Part shown: positions 12,168-24,505 of the stretch, piece after piece
Layout: each line of letters opens with the position of its first letter
Position numbering within the stretch: position 1 is the first letter of the stretch
Assembly: GCA_010093515.1 (NCBI GenBank)
Contig: MU001693.1
Span: forward strand, 460,886-524,885
DNA from: Lineolata rhizophorae
Taxonomy: Eukaryota; Ascomycota; Dothideomycetes; Lineolatales; Lineolataceae
Direction: 5' to 3'
Length of the DNA stretch: 64,000 nt
Program-made: the position numbers and the translations under genes
Notes under the pieces: model-generated
What the model was told of the DNA's origin: nothing
Databases searched by the model: none
The model's input: the letters and a program-made list of their open reading frames with translations, nothing else

Positions 12168-14083
12168 TTAATGCGCCGCTACCAGAAAGGTATTGGTCGC
12201 CAAACACACCACCATAACCACCCCGCCATAAATCGCCAGGGCCAAGCTCAACTTCCTCAGCAAACCCTTCCGCCACGCCTTCTTCCGCCACCTCTTCCCC
12301 ATCGCCGCCGACGCCCCACCCAGGAGTCCTGACCGTTCCGCGATGCCATCGGGCTCGCCCTCAACGTACTCTTCCTCGTCCTCATCGTCATCCTCCTTAG
12401 CCAGCCGCTGCTGCAACGAGCTGTCCGGGTCCGCAATCTTATAGTAGAAGAGTCCTGGCAGGATGAAGGAGATGGACGTAGAGCCTGTAGAGCCGACGTA
12501 GGCGAGGACCTTCTCGAGTGAGGAGACGGTCATGGCGACGACATAAGAGAGTACGATAATGACGGTGGTGATGGCAGCGAAGCGCGCCTCGGTCATGGTG
12601 TCCGTGCTGCTCTGGGAGCTGAGCTTGATGGTGGTGCTGCCGGGGGCGTTGAGCAACGATGAGCTTTGGCCTGAAGGTGCGGGCGAGGATTCTCGGCCGA
12701 TCTGGTGGCTGGGTTGTTGGCGGGAGAAGCGCTTGGGACGCCATTTGAGAACCGCATCGACGGAGGCCCGACATGGATGTACCTGCAGAGGGTAGGAGAA
12801 CATGACGAGTACCACGATAGCGGCACGGCCAACCGTGGTGGCTACCGACGGGGCGTACATTGACACAATGTTACCACCGATGTTATCGCCGTAAGATAGG
12901 TAGCCAGTAATAGCGACAAAGATGTAGAGCGACGCCGCAGTGCCGATACTAGCCGCAACTACCAGCGACGTCCGTAGATGGCTATTGTTAGCAATCTCGT
13001 TCAAGATAGAGAACATCTAGTAAACGTATTAGCGTGGGAGGCTAAGTAGATTGGAGGAAGGGGTGAGCTACATTCTGGTGGCAGGTATACGCAAAGACAA
13101 TGACAGGAAAGCTAGCCAGCGCGGGAACAGGACCGGCCCATGTCACCGGCCGAACAGGACCGCGATCCTGCAGCGTGTCGCCCTTGATAAAATGCGCGAG
13201 GACTAGGATCACAAGATAGCCAATAGAAATAAGCGCGACAACGCTGGTGTACTTTAGGGAATCGAGTCGGCGGAGGAAAGAAAGCGGGATCACGATTAGC
13301 CTGCCAAACTCGTGAGTAGACTGAGCGCAACATATCGTACTAAACCCAAAGACGCAACGGCAGCATCTGAGGACCCAGAAAGTCGCCATCGAGAACGCAC
13401 GTACATGAAAGCTGTGATCCAAAACTGCCTGTCCACCAAGAACGAAATCTCCCCTGCATGATCACTAAACCCTCGCGCCACGCCCGGCATCAAATCGCCA
13501 ATGATGATCAGATAACTGACACCAACGCCAAAGCATTTGATAGCAATAGCAGCATCGAAGACAACGGCCGCATTCGGATACGTAATCTGGGAGAGCGCGA
13601 AGAAGGATGCCGTGCCGCGATCGAGGTACTGGGCGCAGCGCGTCTGAAGATAGAGGCCGAATCCAGCGGTCAGACCGGCCCATAGGATTACGACGGTACC
13701 AAGTAGAATGCCCATGTGCGACATAGCAGAAGGCATGGCGAGGATGCCAGCGCCGACGACTGCGATAGTAAAGTGGGCGCATTAGCATTTGAGCTCCCCG
13801 TGCGTATCTATTCCGTGCGGATGCGAACAAATACGAGGCGCCGCATACTAGTATTGAGGAGGTTGATCACACTGCTCAGCCAGCTGGCCTGGCCTGCGTG
13901 TCCGGCATCTTTCTTGCCGCGGCGCGATCTGCTCGTTCCGAATAGTTTATCAATCAGTTCTCATATTCTCCTTAAACTCGGGACCGAAGTAGCGGCTGAC
14001 CGTCGACTGCGCCCCGAGGCAGCACTCGCTGGCCTGGCTTCATGCTCATCTGTCTGGGTGTTTATCGCCGCATAGCTAGCCAT
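12168..14083 (-). CDS. AVT-family vacuolar amino-acid transporter
   Basis: Amino acid/auxin permease (Aa_trans) family, closest in motifs to yeast vacuolar exporters Avt5/6/7. Firm exons on the minus strand are 13849 upward, 13759-13405, 13300-13072 and 13016-12168. The junctions rebuild the family motifs NLLNTIVGAGILAMPSAMSH, FWITAFMLIVIPLSFLRRLD and CHQNMFSILNEI. About ten membrane segments are visible, with a Ser-rich loop near the middle and an acidic loop (DDDEDEEEY) before the last segment. The likely start is the ATG at 14083, which opens a hydrophilic N-terminus. An in-frame TGA lies between that ATG and the conserved exon, so a further short intron (length a multiple of three) is needed; its ends could not be settled. 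Substrate is inferred from the family only. Confidence 0.88.
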
Positions 14084-14190
14084 AGCGGCACGAGATTGGG
14101 AGAAGAGGAAGAGGTCGGCGGCGGAACGGAGGAGCAGTGACGAAAGACGCGATGAGGAATAGGGCCGACGGTTATCGCGGGCGGTCGATC

Positions 14191-14601
14191 ATGGAATCCG
14201 GCGGCCGCGGACGAGGGCAAAGGTCCGACGGCAAAGGTGGGAGATGCTCTTCTTGGCCCGACGATATCAACAAGGATTCCACACACGCCCTCCGGAGGAG
14301 GTTCAGAGTGTTGAAGGCGAAAGACGATAAGAAGCTGAGGGAGAGACTCGAAAAAATGAATGCAACCGCCTGGCCAAATGCTGGTGATGCACGTAAGGCT
14401 TGGCGGGGTAAGTGTTTCTCCGCATCCCGTCGCTAGTCAGCCGAGTTGGCCTTGTGCCTTGCGCTACGCTCTTTGCATCTACGGCGCGCGCACGCGACGC
14501 CGCCATTCTCAGGTTCAATCACTATTTCGAGCCTGGGGCCGCTGGAGCACAACTACAAACCGGTACCATTAGGGCCGTATTTGTCATCCCTTGTACTCTA
14601 A
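14191..14601 (+). CDS. possible small basic protein, unknown
   Basis: Doubtful gene. Exons 14191-14407 and 14513-14601 would give 101 residues; an alternative ATG at 14152 is in frame. Support is a good GTAAGT donor, a TTCTCAG acceptor and matching phase, plus a Lys/Arg-rich stretch (about residues 33-55) that looks helical. No family was recognised. It sits between the divergent start of the transporter and the RO10 gene, so the sequence could equally be leader or promoter DNA. Confidence 0.25.
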
Positions 14602-14660
14602 TGACTTGAAACCTTGAATTAGGGCGGGAGTGCTTCCGACTCCACAATCTACTCCTAACC

Positions 14661-15393
14661 ATGAAAGATGACCTAGATTCCGTGGCTCTCGAGACACTTG
14701 CGCTGCTCGAATGGCGCCTTCGCCGGTTGGAGTTTATCCTCACGGGGAATGAAGACTACGAAGAGCAGGAGCAGAAGACAAAGGGCACTATCGTTGAACG
14801 GTTGCACGCGCTAGAATCCACTTTTGCTTCGCTGGCATCCAAGTCGAAGATAATGTCTGAAGTACAAACCCTACGTACGTATCCTTTTCTCCATTACAGG
14901 GACAGTCCACGGCAGTAACTTCCTCGGTTATTTAACTCGGATACAGTGCCTACTAATCAAGTGCTACTTAACAGAATCACGCCTCCCGGACCTCTTCCAA
15001 TCCGCCAAACCCCCCTTAGACGCCCCTTCTCAACCGCCCGCTTCTTCTTTCAACCCTGCTCAACTGCTCGCCACCGTGCTTGCATCTGCGCCAACCTTCC
15101 AATCCACAGCTTCTCAACTCGCTGCCCTACGCGACCTCTCTCTACCTCCGACACCCGTCTTCGCCTCGCTCGCATCACAACAACCCCGTCTAGCTGCAGC
15201 CGCTGACCGTCAATTGCAGCAATCAAAAGAGATTTCGGACCTGAGGAAAAGGAGCGCGCTCGCAGTCATGCGCTGGCACGAAGTCATGGTGCTCGGACAA
15301 GGAAGGTGTTGGGCGGAATGGGATGGACGTCTGAAGGCGGCGGAAAGGGAGGTTAGGAGGGAAGAGGTGAGGAGGGAGAAGGAGAAAGAGTAG
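14661..15393 (+). CDS. RO10-like nuclear distribution protein (dynactin p24-type)
   Basis: Probable small shoulder/sidearm subunit of dynactin, needed for nuclear migration in Neurospora (ro-10). Exons 14661-14874 and 14975-15393 give 210 residues; the intron has GTACGT, a TACTAAT branch site and phase 1. The protein is almost wholly alpha-helical: an N-terminal LLEWRLRRLEFILTG helix typical of the family, Leu/Ala/Ser heptads in the middle, and a conserved RWHEVMVLGQGRCWAEWDGRL block followed by a charged coiled-coil tail. Identification rests on these two blocks and on length. The dynein light intermediate chain gene lies in the same window but far away. Confidence 0.8.
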
Positions 15394-17760
15394 GTTGGAG
15401 GAGAATTAAAAATTAAACCCAGGGGTGCTACGTCAAGCAGAACTAGACATTCTGAAGAGCCGAGATGGGCAGGGAAAGGAAACCGTGGTATGCTTATGTT
15501 CCAAGGAGCAGCTCCAACAACACTTCCGATGGATTTGAACAGCGCCGAAAATTCGGCCGAGGGACCGAATCGAACTACCATTCAAAGTTGTTAGACTTTA
15601 TTCAGAAAATGCCAACTAGCATCACACCCGGCGGCTCAGCATCAAATAAAGACGCTGCAACATCGGAATACGACTGAGCTAATCTCTAGTGTATGGCCTT
15701 GGAGAGTTTGGATTCCGTTCGATACTTTTCAGGGCATCAGTGCCGCTACAACGAATGACGTGAAATATGTTGTGTAAATATAGCGTTCGCTAGGAAGGGT
15801 TCAACGTTAAGTAAACAACCTTTAAGAGCCGGTACCGAATGCTTGGTCGCTATGCATGAGGGATCGCTGTCCTCCGACTCCGTATAGAATCTAGGGACTA
15901 GCTTTTCATACCCACTCAGCATGCATGTAACTTGCATACTAGATGTACTAGGACCTTGGGATCCAACTGAAGGAACACATTAGACGCGTCGGATGGTCCA
16001 GCCCCTGCCATGGCGAGCTAACTAAGCTCTCCTTAGCCTACTCATGTTAGGATCCAAGACGAACGCAACCGCACGATACCCGACCAAAGTCCTCCCTACA
16101 TGGCGCTGCACAAACAGAATCTCGGGGCCAGAATCTGAAGCCAACCTTACCTACTTCTTGCATCCCAGGTTTACTACTCCGATTTGATTCTATATTGGCT
16201 ACCGGGCAATAACATCAATGTCTAGAAACTGTCCACTTTTATGAGTCAATCGCATCCCGTACATGCTCGTGCATTCTCCGATCTAGGGGAATATGTATTA
16301 GAGTTAATTGAGCCACTCCCAGCTTGCTGGCACTACTCGATATTCGATAGAGCATATTCTAGTTCCCACAATTCCCTTGGCTGCCCCTGCGTGGCCCTTA
16401 TTTCACCAAGCTATACTAACGCAATACTGCTATCCCTAACAGAATGTCTCCGCCCCAGAAGCTAAGGCCAATGCAATCGTGTCTTCTGTAGCTTTCTTGA
16501 GAGACAATTTGCCATGCACAACGACAATCCGCTCCCGCCAGTGGTAGCAGGGGATTGATCGCAGTGTGCCCAACTGAAACCGAAAAGTTTGTTGGTCAGA
16601 AAGCTTTAATCACTAGTAATACATTAAAGTATGGTTTGCAGTTTCGGGTTTATATTATAAGACGCGCGTTCGTAGTTCTATAGATTGTAGTGTAGCTCTT
16701 CAAGCCACTAGTTTCTCGTTTGCGATCTAATGGCTTGGAAATCTACAAAACCCTTGACATGCTCAGCGCAAATTCCCATAGCGCCCGGAGACTTTGATGC
16801 TTGCAATTAGCGTCTATCACTTTTTGGAATATCTATATGTACTTTGAGTTGCGATTACTAGCACAACACCCTACATCCAACGGGCGACGAACTTTAATGC
16901 TATATCTAATTCTAATGCAATAGGGCGACCTAGTAAACATAATTTTCCAGAGACTATAGTTGCACTTGTATATACAAGATGACTAGAAATTTCTAGACTA
17001 TACGAAGACACTATATGTGGTTCAATCACTTACTCAGGCCTAGGGGAGTGGCAACACAAGTCACTCGTCTAGATAGTAAATAAGCCCAATGACATATAAT
17101 AACATGGCATGTGTTGCAGCGCCTGAATTCAATATTTTCTATAGCTTTCTATAGCGAGAGCTGCCGAAACAGTTGCCAACAACAAAAGGTAGGAGGTAAT
17201 TCCTGATATAATCGAACCAAATTATATTTCGTAAGGTTAGATGGCGAGAATCAAGGCTACTATTATAACTCGTGATCAACAAATGCGTGAAGCAAGCCCT
17301 ATACGGACTTAGGAGTAACGCAGAGTTTAGAACATAGATCCTTCGGAGAGTTGTTTGAGTGCGTGTAGGTAGGCCTTAGCGTTTTTGAACGGAGCCTATA
17401 GCGCTGTAAAGATGAACTCTGTACGGACCTAGCAAGGCAGAGAGAACCTAATAAGGCAGGAGGTACCTAGCAAGGTAGGAAGTGAATCTACTGCATCAAC
17501 TCGGAAATGAGTACTCGCTCTTACTGTACCACCTCGAGGCAGGTGACTCATGAGATCCTACTTTGAAAGGTACTCACTAAACAGTGGTAGCCTCCACCCC
17601 AGTACTTTAACAACATTCGCCTACCTTTCCCACCTCGCACATACGCCTCCATAGCTTTCTGGGCTCTGACATCTGGCATCTGGTTTTACTATTTCCATCT
17701 CTGCAGGAACTCTTACGAGAGGCACCGCCACGGCTAAGCGGTTCATACAGTGTCATCGTC
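15394..17760. other. AT-rich gene-free stretch
   Basis: About 2.4 kb with no supported gene. Composition drops to AT-rich from about 15.7 kb, with many TA steps and frequent stops in all frames. A frame at 15465-15677 starts with ATG but has no family or splice support. Three 19-bp repeats lie at 17427-17483. The look is compatible with old, mutated repeat DNA, but no element could be identified. Confidence 0.5.
17427..17483. repeat. three imperfect 19-bp tandem repeats
   Basis: Units start at 17427, 17446 and 17465, each beginning ACCTA and carrying AAGG(C/T)AG(G/A). Spacing is exactly 19 bases and each pair differs at a few positions. Confidence 0.75.
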
Positions 17761-18465
17761 ATGGCACCCCCTCTGTTTGCCCTTCCTCGAGAAATTAGAA
17801 ACGAGATATATTTCTTCTTTCTCTTCAAGACATTCCGCGCATCCGAGCCGCAACGCAAGCACACAAGAAGAGCATCTATCGACACATTACTCTTCGAATT
17901 CGATCTCCCGGGAGACTTTAAGAATGCACTGTTAGCAAACAAGCAGATGCGTAAAGAGGTTTTGCATGAACTTTTCCTTTCCTTCGCATTCAACTTTGGA
18001 GAAATGTTCTACGGATTCCACACCTTCCCGCGCGGATTTGCCCGAAGGATCAGGGAAGCGAGCGTTTCCTTCGCCATCTACGACCCGCCCTTACCTGGCG
18101 AAGAGATGGATCGGTTACAATATCGCTATGACAACCTCCCCAACGTTGAAGCGGTGACGATCTACGTCGATTTCCGGGTCCGTTCTGTGGACCACTACCT
18201 ACAGCGTTGGGGCGCGCCCTACGAATCTTTCTTCTCATCGTTTGGGCCGGCAAAAAACATAACCCTCGTCTTTCGCATGGCGAAGTACAACCGATCCTCC
18301 TCAGACGACGTGGGAAGAATCGCAGATAAATGGCGTGAACGATACGAGACCGACTTAGAAGATTTGAAATGCGGAGCAACCGTACTCCCAGAAGATCGCG
18401 CTTATGACGGCTGGAACCGTCTGGATCAATGGGAGGGATTGTCGTTCCACATGGACAATGCTTGA
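17761..18465 (+). CDS. F-box-like LPREIRNEIY domain protein
   Basis: Single-exon gene of 234 residues. It begins with the short fungal motif LPREIRNEIY (residues about 8-17), an F-box-like N-terminal helix that is greatly expanded in Pezizomycotina and usually found in proteins of unknown role. The rest has no catalytic motif; it contains a predicted alpha/beta region (LPNVEAVTIYVDF) as in other members. The ATG is the first in frame and directly precedes the motif. Recruitment to an SCF ubiquitin ligase is possible but not shown. A second, diverged member lies at 44980-45925. Confidence 0.7.
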   Translation: MAPPLFALPREIRNEIYFFFLFKTFRASEPQRKHTRRASIDTLLFEFDLPGDFKNALLANKQMRKEVLHELFLSFAFNFGEMFYGFHTFPRGFARRIREASVSFAIYDPPLPGEEMDRLQYRYDNLPNVEAVTIYVDFRVRSVDHYLQRWGAPYESFFSSFGPAKNITLVFRMAKYNRSSSDDVGRIADKWRERYETDLEDLKCGATVLPEDRAYDGWNRLDQWEGLSFHMDNA

Positions 18466-19024
18466 TGGGACGTCATGTTCTGCGGATTAGGAACCCCAAA
18501 ACCAACAACCGAAATGGAGACGAAAAGCGGAAAATGGAAGGAAAGCAAAGGCAAATGAAGACACCCTTGTTAGGAATTAACGGATAGAATGCATGAATTC
18601 TGCTTCTGTTTCGTGGTGCTCACAGGGGCCTCTGGACGTTAGCCACGGGCATCGCAGCCATGACATGCATGACATAACTATAGTTATCACGAGACAGCAG
18701 CCTCATTCTTATTGACGACACTGGCCACAAAAGCACCCAAGAACGTGCACACCCACATCCCCGCCCCGCAAGGCCGCCCTCTCGGGCCAAGCTCGCACGA
18801 TTGGACTATATGTCAGGGATGGACCAAAAAAACGACACCAATGAGAAAGCGCAGGCTCAAGGAGAAATAATGAAGGCAGCAATAGACCCATGATACTTAA
18901 GCAACTGTGATGATAGATGCACATGCCGTCCCGGCCTCCGTCATAACCCCACGATATTCCAAAACTGGAGACACGTGAGCTGAACAAAACTATCCCACAA
19001 AGTCACCCGCCCCGACGCAAATAC
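18466..19024. other. convergent intergenic region
   Basis: About 560 bases between the 3' ends of the F-box-like gene and the subtilisin gene. Only short frames without support were seen. Confidence 0.6.
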
Positions 19025-21014
19025 TTAGTTCATCTCCTCAACAGCTTCGCCCATCAGCTCGGCCATCTCGTCAGCTACGAAATCCTGGATCTCGTGCTTG
19101 AGGTTCTCGAAACGTTCGCGGAAGCGATCCGCGGCCGGGCGCGCGTTTTGGGCGGCACTCTCGATCTCGACCTCGATCGTCTCGGTGCTGGGGATCTGGA
19201 TGTCCATATCCGGGATGGTGATCGTCACCGTGTCATCCTCGACGTCGTCGATGGGCTGGGCCCACACCTCATCCATTAGGTCGGCGCTGACGTCAAAGCC
19301 ACCCTTGTTAATGATATCGGTGTAGTTAGAAGACCCACCACCATTCCACGCAAGGATCTGTGAGATTTGGAGTTAGTCAGGCTCTCTGGTTTGAACTAGT
19401 GAGCAAAAGGTATTTATACTTACGTTGGCGGTGTTGCTCGGCACGTCGGTCAGAGCACCCTCAGTGGCGATGTTCATGAGGTTAGCCTTGAGCTTCTCCG
19501 GAGTGATATCGGCAACTGCATAGGACGAATCCTGAGCGGGTTGGAGGGACAGCATGTATGCGACTAGACCGGCAATGTGTGGCGACGCCATCGAGGTACC
19601 CGAGATCTTCTTATACGCGTACTTGCTGCCGATCCAGCTCGACAGGATGTTAAGGCCAGGCGCGAAGATATCATTGCAAGGGCCGTAGTTGGAGAAATAG
19701 GCGCGTTCGTCAGCCAGAGTGGTGGCGCCGACGGTGATAGCCTTCTCGGCGGCCGCAGGTGAGTAGTTGCAGCTATCGGCATTGTCGTTACCCGCAGCGA
19801 CGGCGAAGTGCAGACCAGCGTCGACGGCGGCATTAACGGCTAGGTCGAGAGTGACAGATTTGCCGCCACCCAAACTCATGTTGGCCGCGGAGCCCTTGAA
19901 GCCCTTGCGGCCTTTGCCTTTCTTGGCGGCCTCAACAGCCTGGGAATGCTGTTCGGCGGCGTACTCGACACCCTTGACGACATCGGACATAGTGCCCGAG
20001 CCGTTGGAACGGAGCACTTTGACTGCCTTGATGTGCGCCTTCTTGGCAACACCGTACTTCTTACCGGCGACCGTTCCAGAGCAATGGGTGCCGTGGCCGT
20101 TACCATCGACATCCTCATCATTGGCCGGGATAGTTTTACCCCACGAGGCACGCCCCTCGAAGTCAACGTGCTCGATGTTCGTCCCAGTGTCAATGATATA
20201 CACATCGACGCCATCGCCGCCATCCTCGGAGTACAGATACTTGTTGAAGGTGCCGAAACTTAGGCTATGACGGTGAGAAATACGCGCCAAGCCCCAGGGG
20301 GCGTTGTTCTCGGTCGTACCCTCCATGGTGCGGACCTCAGAGTCCCGCTCGACGTAGTCGACCTATATAGACCATGATCATTAGGCTAGAGTCACTTGAA
20401 AGTCCTATCGACAGCGTAATGAACTCGGGAAGGAGAGGTGGCAATCAGGCTAGGTGGGCACGTGCCACCTGGTTCCGATAACCGGGGACACGGCCAGAGA
20501 TGGAGAGAGATTTAGAGCGACGCTCGCCATCACTTGAAGCTGTGAACGTGGCAACTCGCATCCCATTTTGAAGCCGCGAGGCCGACATACATAGTAGGTA
20601 GGAGCCGGATTACGGTAGAATGAACGGGCTACTTACATCAGGGTGCCTCCGGATCTGGTCGATGACGTCCTCATCGAAGTGGCCAGCATAACCCATCATA
20701 CCCCCAGCGACGTTGTACGTGTGCTTGAGGCCTTCAAAAACGGAGTCCACCAAGGGATACTCTGACCGTTTCCGGAGCTCCGTCCTCTGTGCCTGGTTGT
20801 TGAGGTGGAGGTTCTGAACCCAGTCATGGTGGACCCTGGCCTTCGCCTGGTCGACGTGCTTGTGGAAGACGACGAGATAGGAGTCGGGAACCTCTTGGGC
20901 GTTGGTTGATGATACGAGCGGCGCAATGTCCTGGCGCACGCTGTCGACGTACAGCACCGGGGACGCTGACGCCAGCGTCGCCAGTAGAGGCGTGAGCAAC
21001 GCCACAACCTTCAT
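19025..21014 (-). CDS. cerevisin-type subtilisin serine protease (vacuolar protease B)
   Basis: Secretory-pathway S8 protease of the cerevisin/Prb1 group, also known as the Asp f 18/Pen ch 18 allergen family. Minus-strand exons 21014-20637, 20362-19424 and 19357-19025 give 549 residues; introns are phase 0 with GTAAGT donors. Residues 1-17 are a signal peptide, followed by an I9 propeptide (SYLVVFHKHVDQAKARVHHD). The catalytic domain starts near residue 145 with the triad Asp about 184 (YIIDTGTN), His about 216 (GNGHGTHCSG) and Ser about 383 (GTSMASPH). The last ~100 residues are an acidic extension rich in Asp/Glu beyond the protease fold. The family acts in vacuolar protein turnover and autophagic breakdown. 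Confidence 0.95.
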
Positions 21015-22953
21015 GGTGGCGACTGGGGGATTTCTCGCTCAAGATAGCCGAAAGGGAACGAGGGAGACACAAAAAGCACGATAAAATAGAAAAGGGAGAT
21101 GGCAGGATAAAAGGAAAGAGGGAGAGCTGACGAGGGGGAGGACAGCGGGATGGTGATGGGAAGGAAGCAGCTGCGGAGGTGGTGGATGCGCTTATCGGGC
21201 CAAGGCAGAAGCTTGGCGCGGGCCCGTGACCCGCACCCAAACTCGACTAGGCGCCGCCGGGGCGCGTGGCTGGGGCAACCACCACAGCCCTCCTCGACCA
21301 ATCTGCCGCGCCGCTACTATCGCGCCGCCCCCCTGCTGTACTTTGTCGCACATGGCGGTTAACGGCGTTTCCGCCCGTTGTTCGTCGAACATTTGTGCTT
21401 CTAAAGGCTTCAAGCAGCAAAGTCGTCAGGCGACATCATTCTTCAACTATAATCCCATCCACACTTACTGGAATCCGCCTGCGTACAGCTCGCCTCGACG
21501 TCCACCGGAGGCTGTAACAACAAACGTGGCCGAGCCAGTCTCTGCCTTGCATATCCAGCTCGGCGTGCACTCCGCGGGTAGGGTTGCTCGCCTTGCCGCA
21601 ATAAACTCCCAGAATTCGCGTCGGACTTGTTGGTTTCGAGTTTTCATTTTTGCAGACAAGTTTCCGGGCTGAACCCCTTGCTGAACAGCTGGACACGAAA
21701 CTTACTAGGTTACCTTGGGTACCTCCTAGCTTCTCTTTTATCGCCTTGCGCATCTTTTAATAGTGTGCTATAGGCTAGGTGTTTGGGCAGTTAAGATCTA
21801 GTGGTCAGCTGGCCGTATGTGGCCTGGCCGATTTAGGGCCCTGGTGACCTGTAGCGGAGGATCGCCCCGGAGTTTACATTGCACGCCTCACGGTCGTCGT
21901 GTGCTTTCACGCGCATCACGTGCAGATGCCTTGTTCCGACTGTTGCCGACAATTCCACGACTTGATGCATGCTGTGCTCCGAAGCCTAGAAAAGTACCTT
22001 GTAGCATCGTCCCAAGTACGACTGGGATTAGGTAGGCTGCGATGGTAGGGCTGGTTTAAATAATATCTCAGTCTCTTTGAACTGTACAAGCCGATTTAAG
22101 CCATGGAATGCCCCGTGACTATCTGCGGCGCATCGTCTTAAAGGCCTCCGGGAAGTTGCTTTTGCCTTCTAAGCTCGCCTTGTAGTTGGAACTGACATGA
22201 GACTGCTTGGAGTTAGAGTAGTAGATGGGACGCTTTTGCGAGGCCTTCTGATAGGACAGATTTGTTAGTGCTGGCTCCAGAGAGCGCCCGTATTAATACC
22301 CTGTGGTATGTTATGTGGGATACGATAGGTTGTTCTTTGTGACGTTGGCTAAAAGTGAATCTAATACTTTACTGGTGGTGGAATTCCTCCTTAACGAAGG
22401 ATTAAGTAGCGTTCCTATTCCAAGGGCCCATGAACTGCATGTCTGATGAAGCCGGAAGTTCATGGACTCCGTGCTCCTGGTAGCATAATAATGAGGTACA
22501 GTACCGTAGAGCTCCTAGACCAATTTAACATGACATTGAAAAGGCACAAATCAGAGGGAAACTGTGCTAGCGGTAACTTCAGGTGACCGTTGGTGCACAG
22601 CCCCCAACGACGTACCCACATCGTGGCGCAGCGCCTTTAATTCCCGCCCATGCAGCTGCCACGCGGCAACCTCAGAGTTCCATCAGATCTCCTGTCGAGT
22701 AGACTGCCATTCGCTGCGTTTGTATGGCCAGCTATGACCCGAGATTACCGAAGCAACCGAATCCATCGCCTTACCTAGCGGTGTGAAGTCTACCATCGGA
22801 ATCGGGGCCAACTACATGCCGACTCTCCGCCTTGAGCTTATAGAAACCGCGCTCTAGGCAAGGTTCGTGTCATTCAGATCTTACTATCTGCAAAAGCCCT
22901 TTTTATATTTGTTTCTTCTTAATAATTGACAACAGGCATTGAATTATCGCAAG
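21015..22953. other. intergenic, divergent promoters
   Basis: About 1.9 kb between the starts of the subtilisin (minus) and the Zn2Cys6 regulator (plus). The part next to the protease is GC-rich with pyrimidine tracts on its coding strand; the part from 21.7 kb is AT-leaning. The frame at 21226-21672 has no domain and is taken as chance. Confidence 0.5.
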
Positions 22954-24505
22954 ATGCCGTCTGGATCGAGAAGAACGCATACAAAGTCACGAAATGGATG
23001 TGCACAATGCAAAGCTAGGAGGATCAAGGTACATTGGTTGCCCCAATCGTTGAGATGCATTCCTCCGCTACGAATGTCCTTGCATTAACTAGCTTTAGTG
23101 TGACGAACGGCCTCCGGTGTGCAGCAATTGCGAGAGAAGAAAGGCGAAATGCGAATATGAAACTCTCTTTCTGCCAACATTCAGCCAAACGCAATCAAGT
23201 CCGCCGGACATTCGTGGAGTCCTGCAACCCTTCAGAATCAACGATGGCTGCCAAGGGCTTTCATCCTATAAATTTGGAACTTCAACGTTCACGGCAGAAG
23301 GACATGCCAACACCAACTCTCAAAACACGTCCATCTATTTAGCGAGCGGCTTCCATCTCCGTGATCTCGAGCTAATGCATCACTTTTCCGTCTCTACTAG
23401 CCTGACGATATCGCCGTCAGGGGTATCTAGAGTCCAGCGAACTTGGCAAATGGTCATGCCGGAAGAGGCCCAGTCGCATCCGTATCTTATGTACATCATC
23501 CTCGCAGTCGCGGCCTTGCATCTAGCCCACGTTAAAGGCGGGAGCCGTTCTGGCGCCGACGACCCTGTTGCCCGCGCCATGTACGCCAGCATCGCGCAGG
23601 GCCACCACGAGACGGCGTTGGCGCTCTTCCGATCGTCGGTGACCCGCGTTGATGAAACCAACGCGACTGCTGTCTTCGGTTTTGGCGCCCTCGTCGCCGT
23701 CTACGCCTACGGCCTACCACGCCTCAAGGACCCGCTCTCGTACCCGCTGGAGCCCCTTGACGGTTTCGTCGACCTCTTGTGCCTTTTCCGCCAAACGTGG
23801 TCGTTGATGCAGTTAACTTGGCCGTGGTTGCAACATGCGCCCACGTCACCGGTCGTAGTTCAACATAGGGGCTTTTTGGCCTCTGTGCTTCCGGGGGAAG
23901 TGGAAACGGTTTTGGAGGAGCTGGCCATGTGGAACGAGAGAGGGCCCTCACAGAGTAGCGGGGTCAACACACCCTCGACGACGACACCAACTGAGATGGG
24001 GACTGCTTGTCCGTCTCCTCCGCCTCGACCCGCCGAGGAGCGTAGGGCTTGCGCTAAGGCGATCGAAGAGATGCGATTCTCATTTAGTGTCGTCCCCGTC
24101 AGCCCCGAAGTCTGGGCCTTTACGCTGCGCTGGCCCATGGCCGTTTCGCCCCTTTTCATCACCATGATCCAGAAAAGAGATCCTATGGCGCTCTCCTTAC
24201 TAGCGCTCTACTGCGGCGTCATCATGAGGCGGGCGCCGTCGCGGTGGTTTACGCAGGGCTGGAGCATCCGCGTTGTCGAAGCTATTGCGGCCGCACTGCC
24301 GCTCGAGTGGTTGCCTGCCATACGCTGGGCCCAGGAGCAGGTGCGGGATGAAGAGAGGACCCAACGGTTGAACGACGAGCTGAGGAGCGGGCCGTTGATG
24401 GAGGTACTTGTCCGCCTAGACAGATGGGATGCGGAAGCTGGGACTTATTTACCTCGGCATGAACTAGTGTCCGACCTGGAATCACTGAGTCTTCCAGTGG
24501 AATGA
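22954..24505 (+). CDS. Zn2Cys6 transcription factor, Upc2-like
   Basis: Nuclear regulator with an N-terminal binuclear zinc cluster. Exons 22954-23028 and 23099-24505 give 493 residues. The cluster is split by the intron and restored on splicing: six Cys spaced C-x2-C-x6-C-x6-C-x2-C-x6-C at residues about 16-43, preceded by a basic stretch. After a linker comes the block LMHHFSVSTSL with a following QRTWQMVMP...SHPYLMYIILAVAALHLA, characteristic of fungal sterol-uptake-control (Upc2-like) proteins. The remaining C-terminal half is the helical ligand/activation region of this group. Its targets cannot be read from sequence. The gene converges on an RTA1-family gene 366 bases away. Confidence 0.88.
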
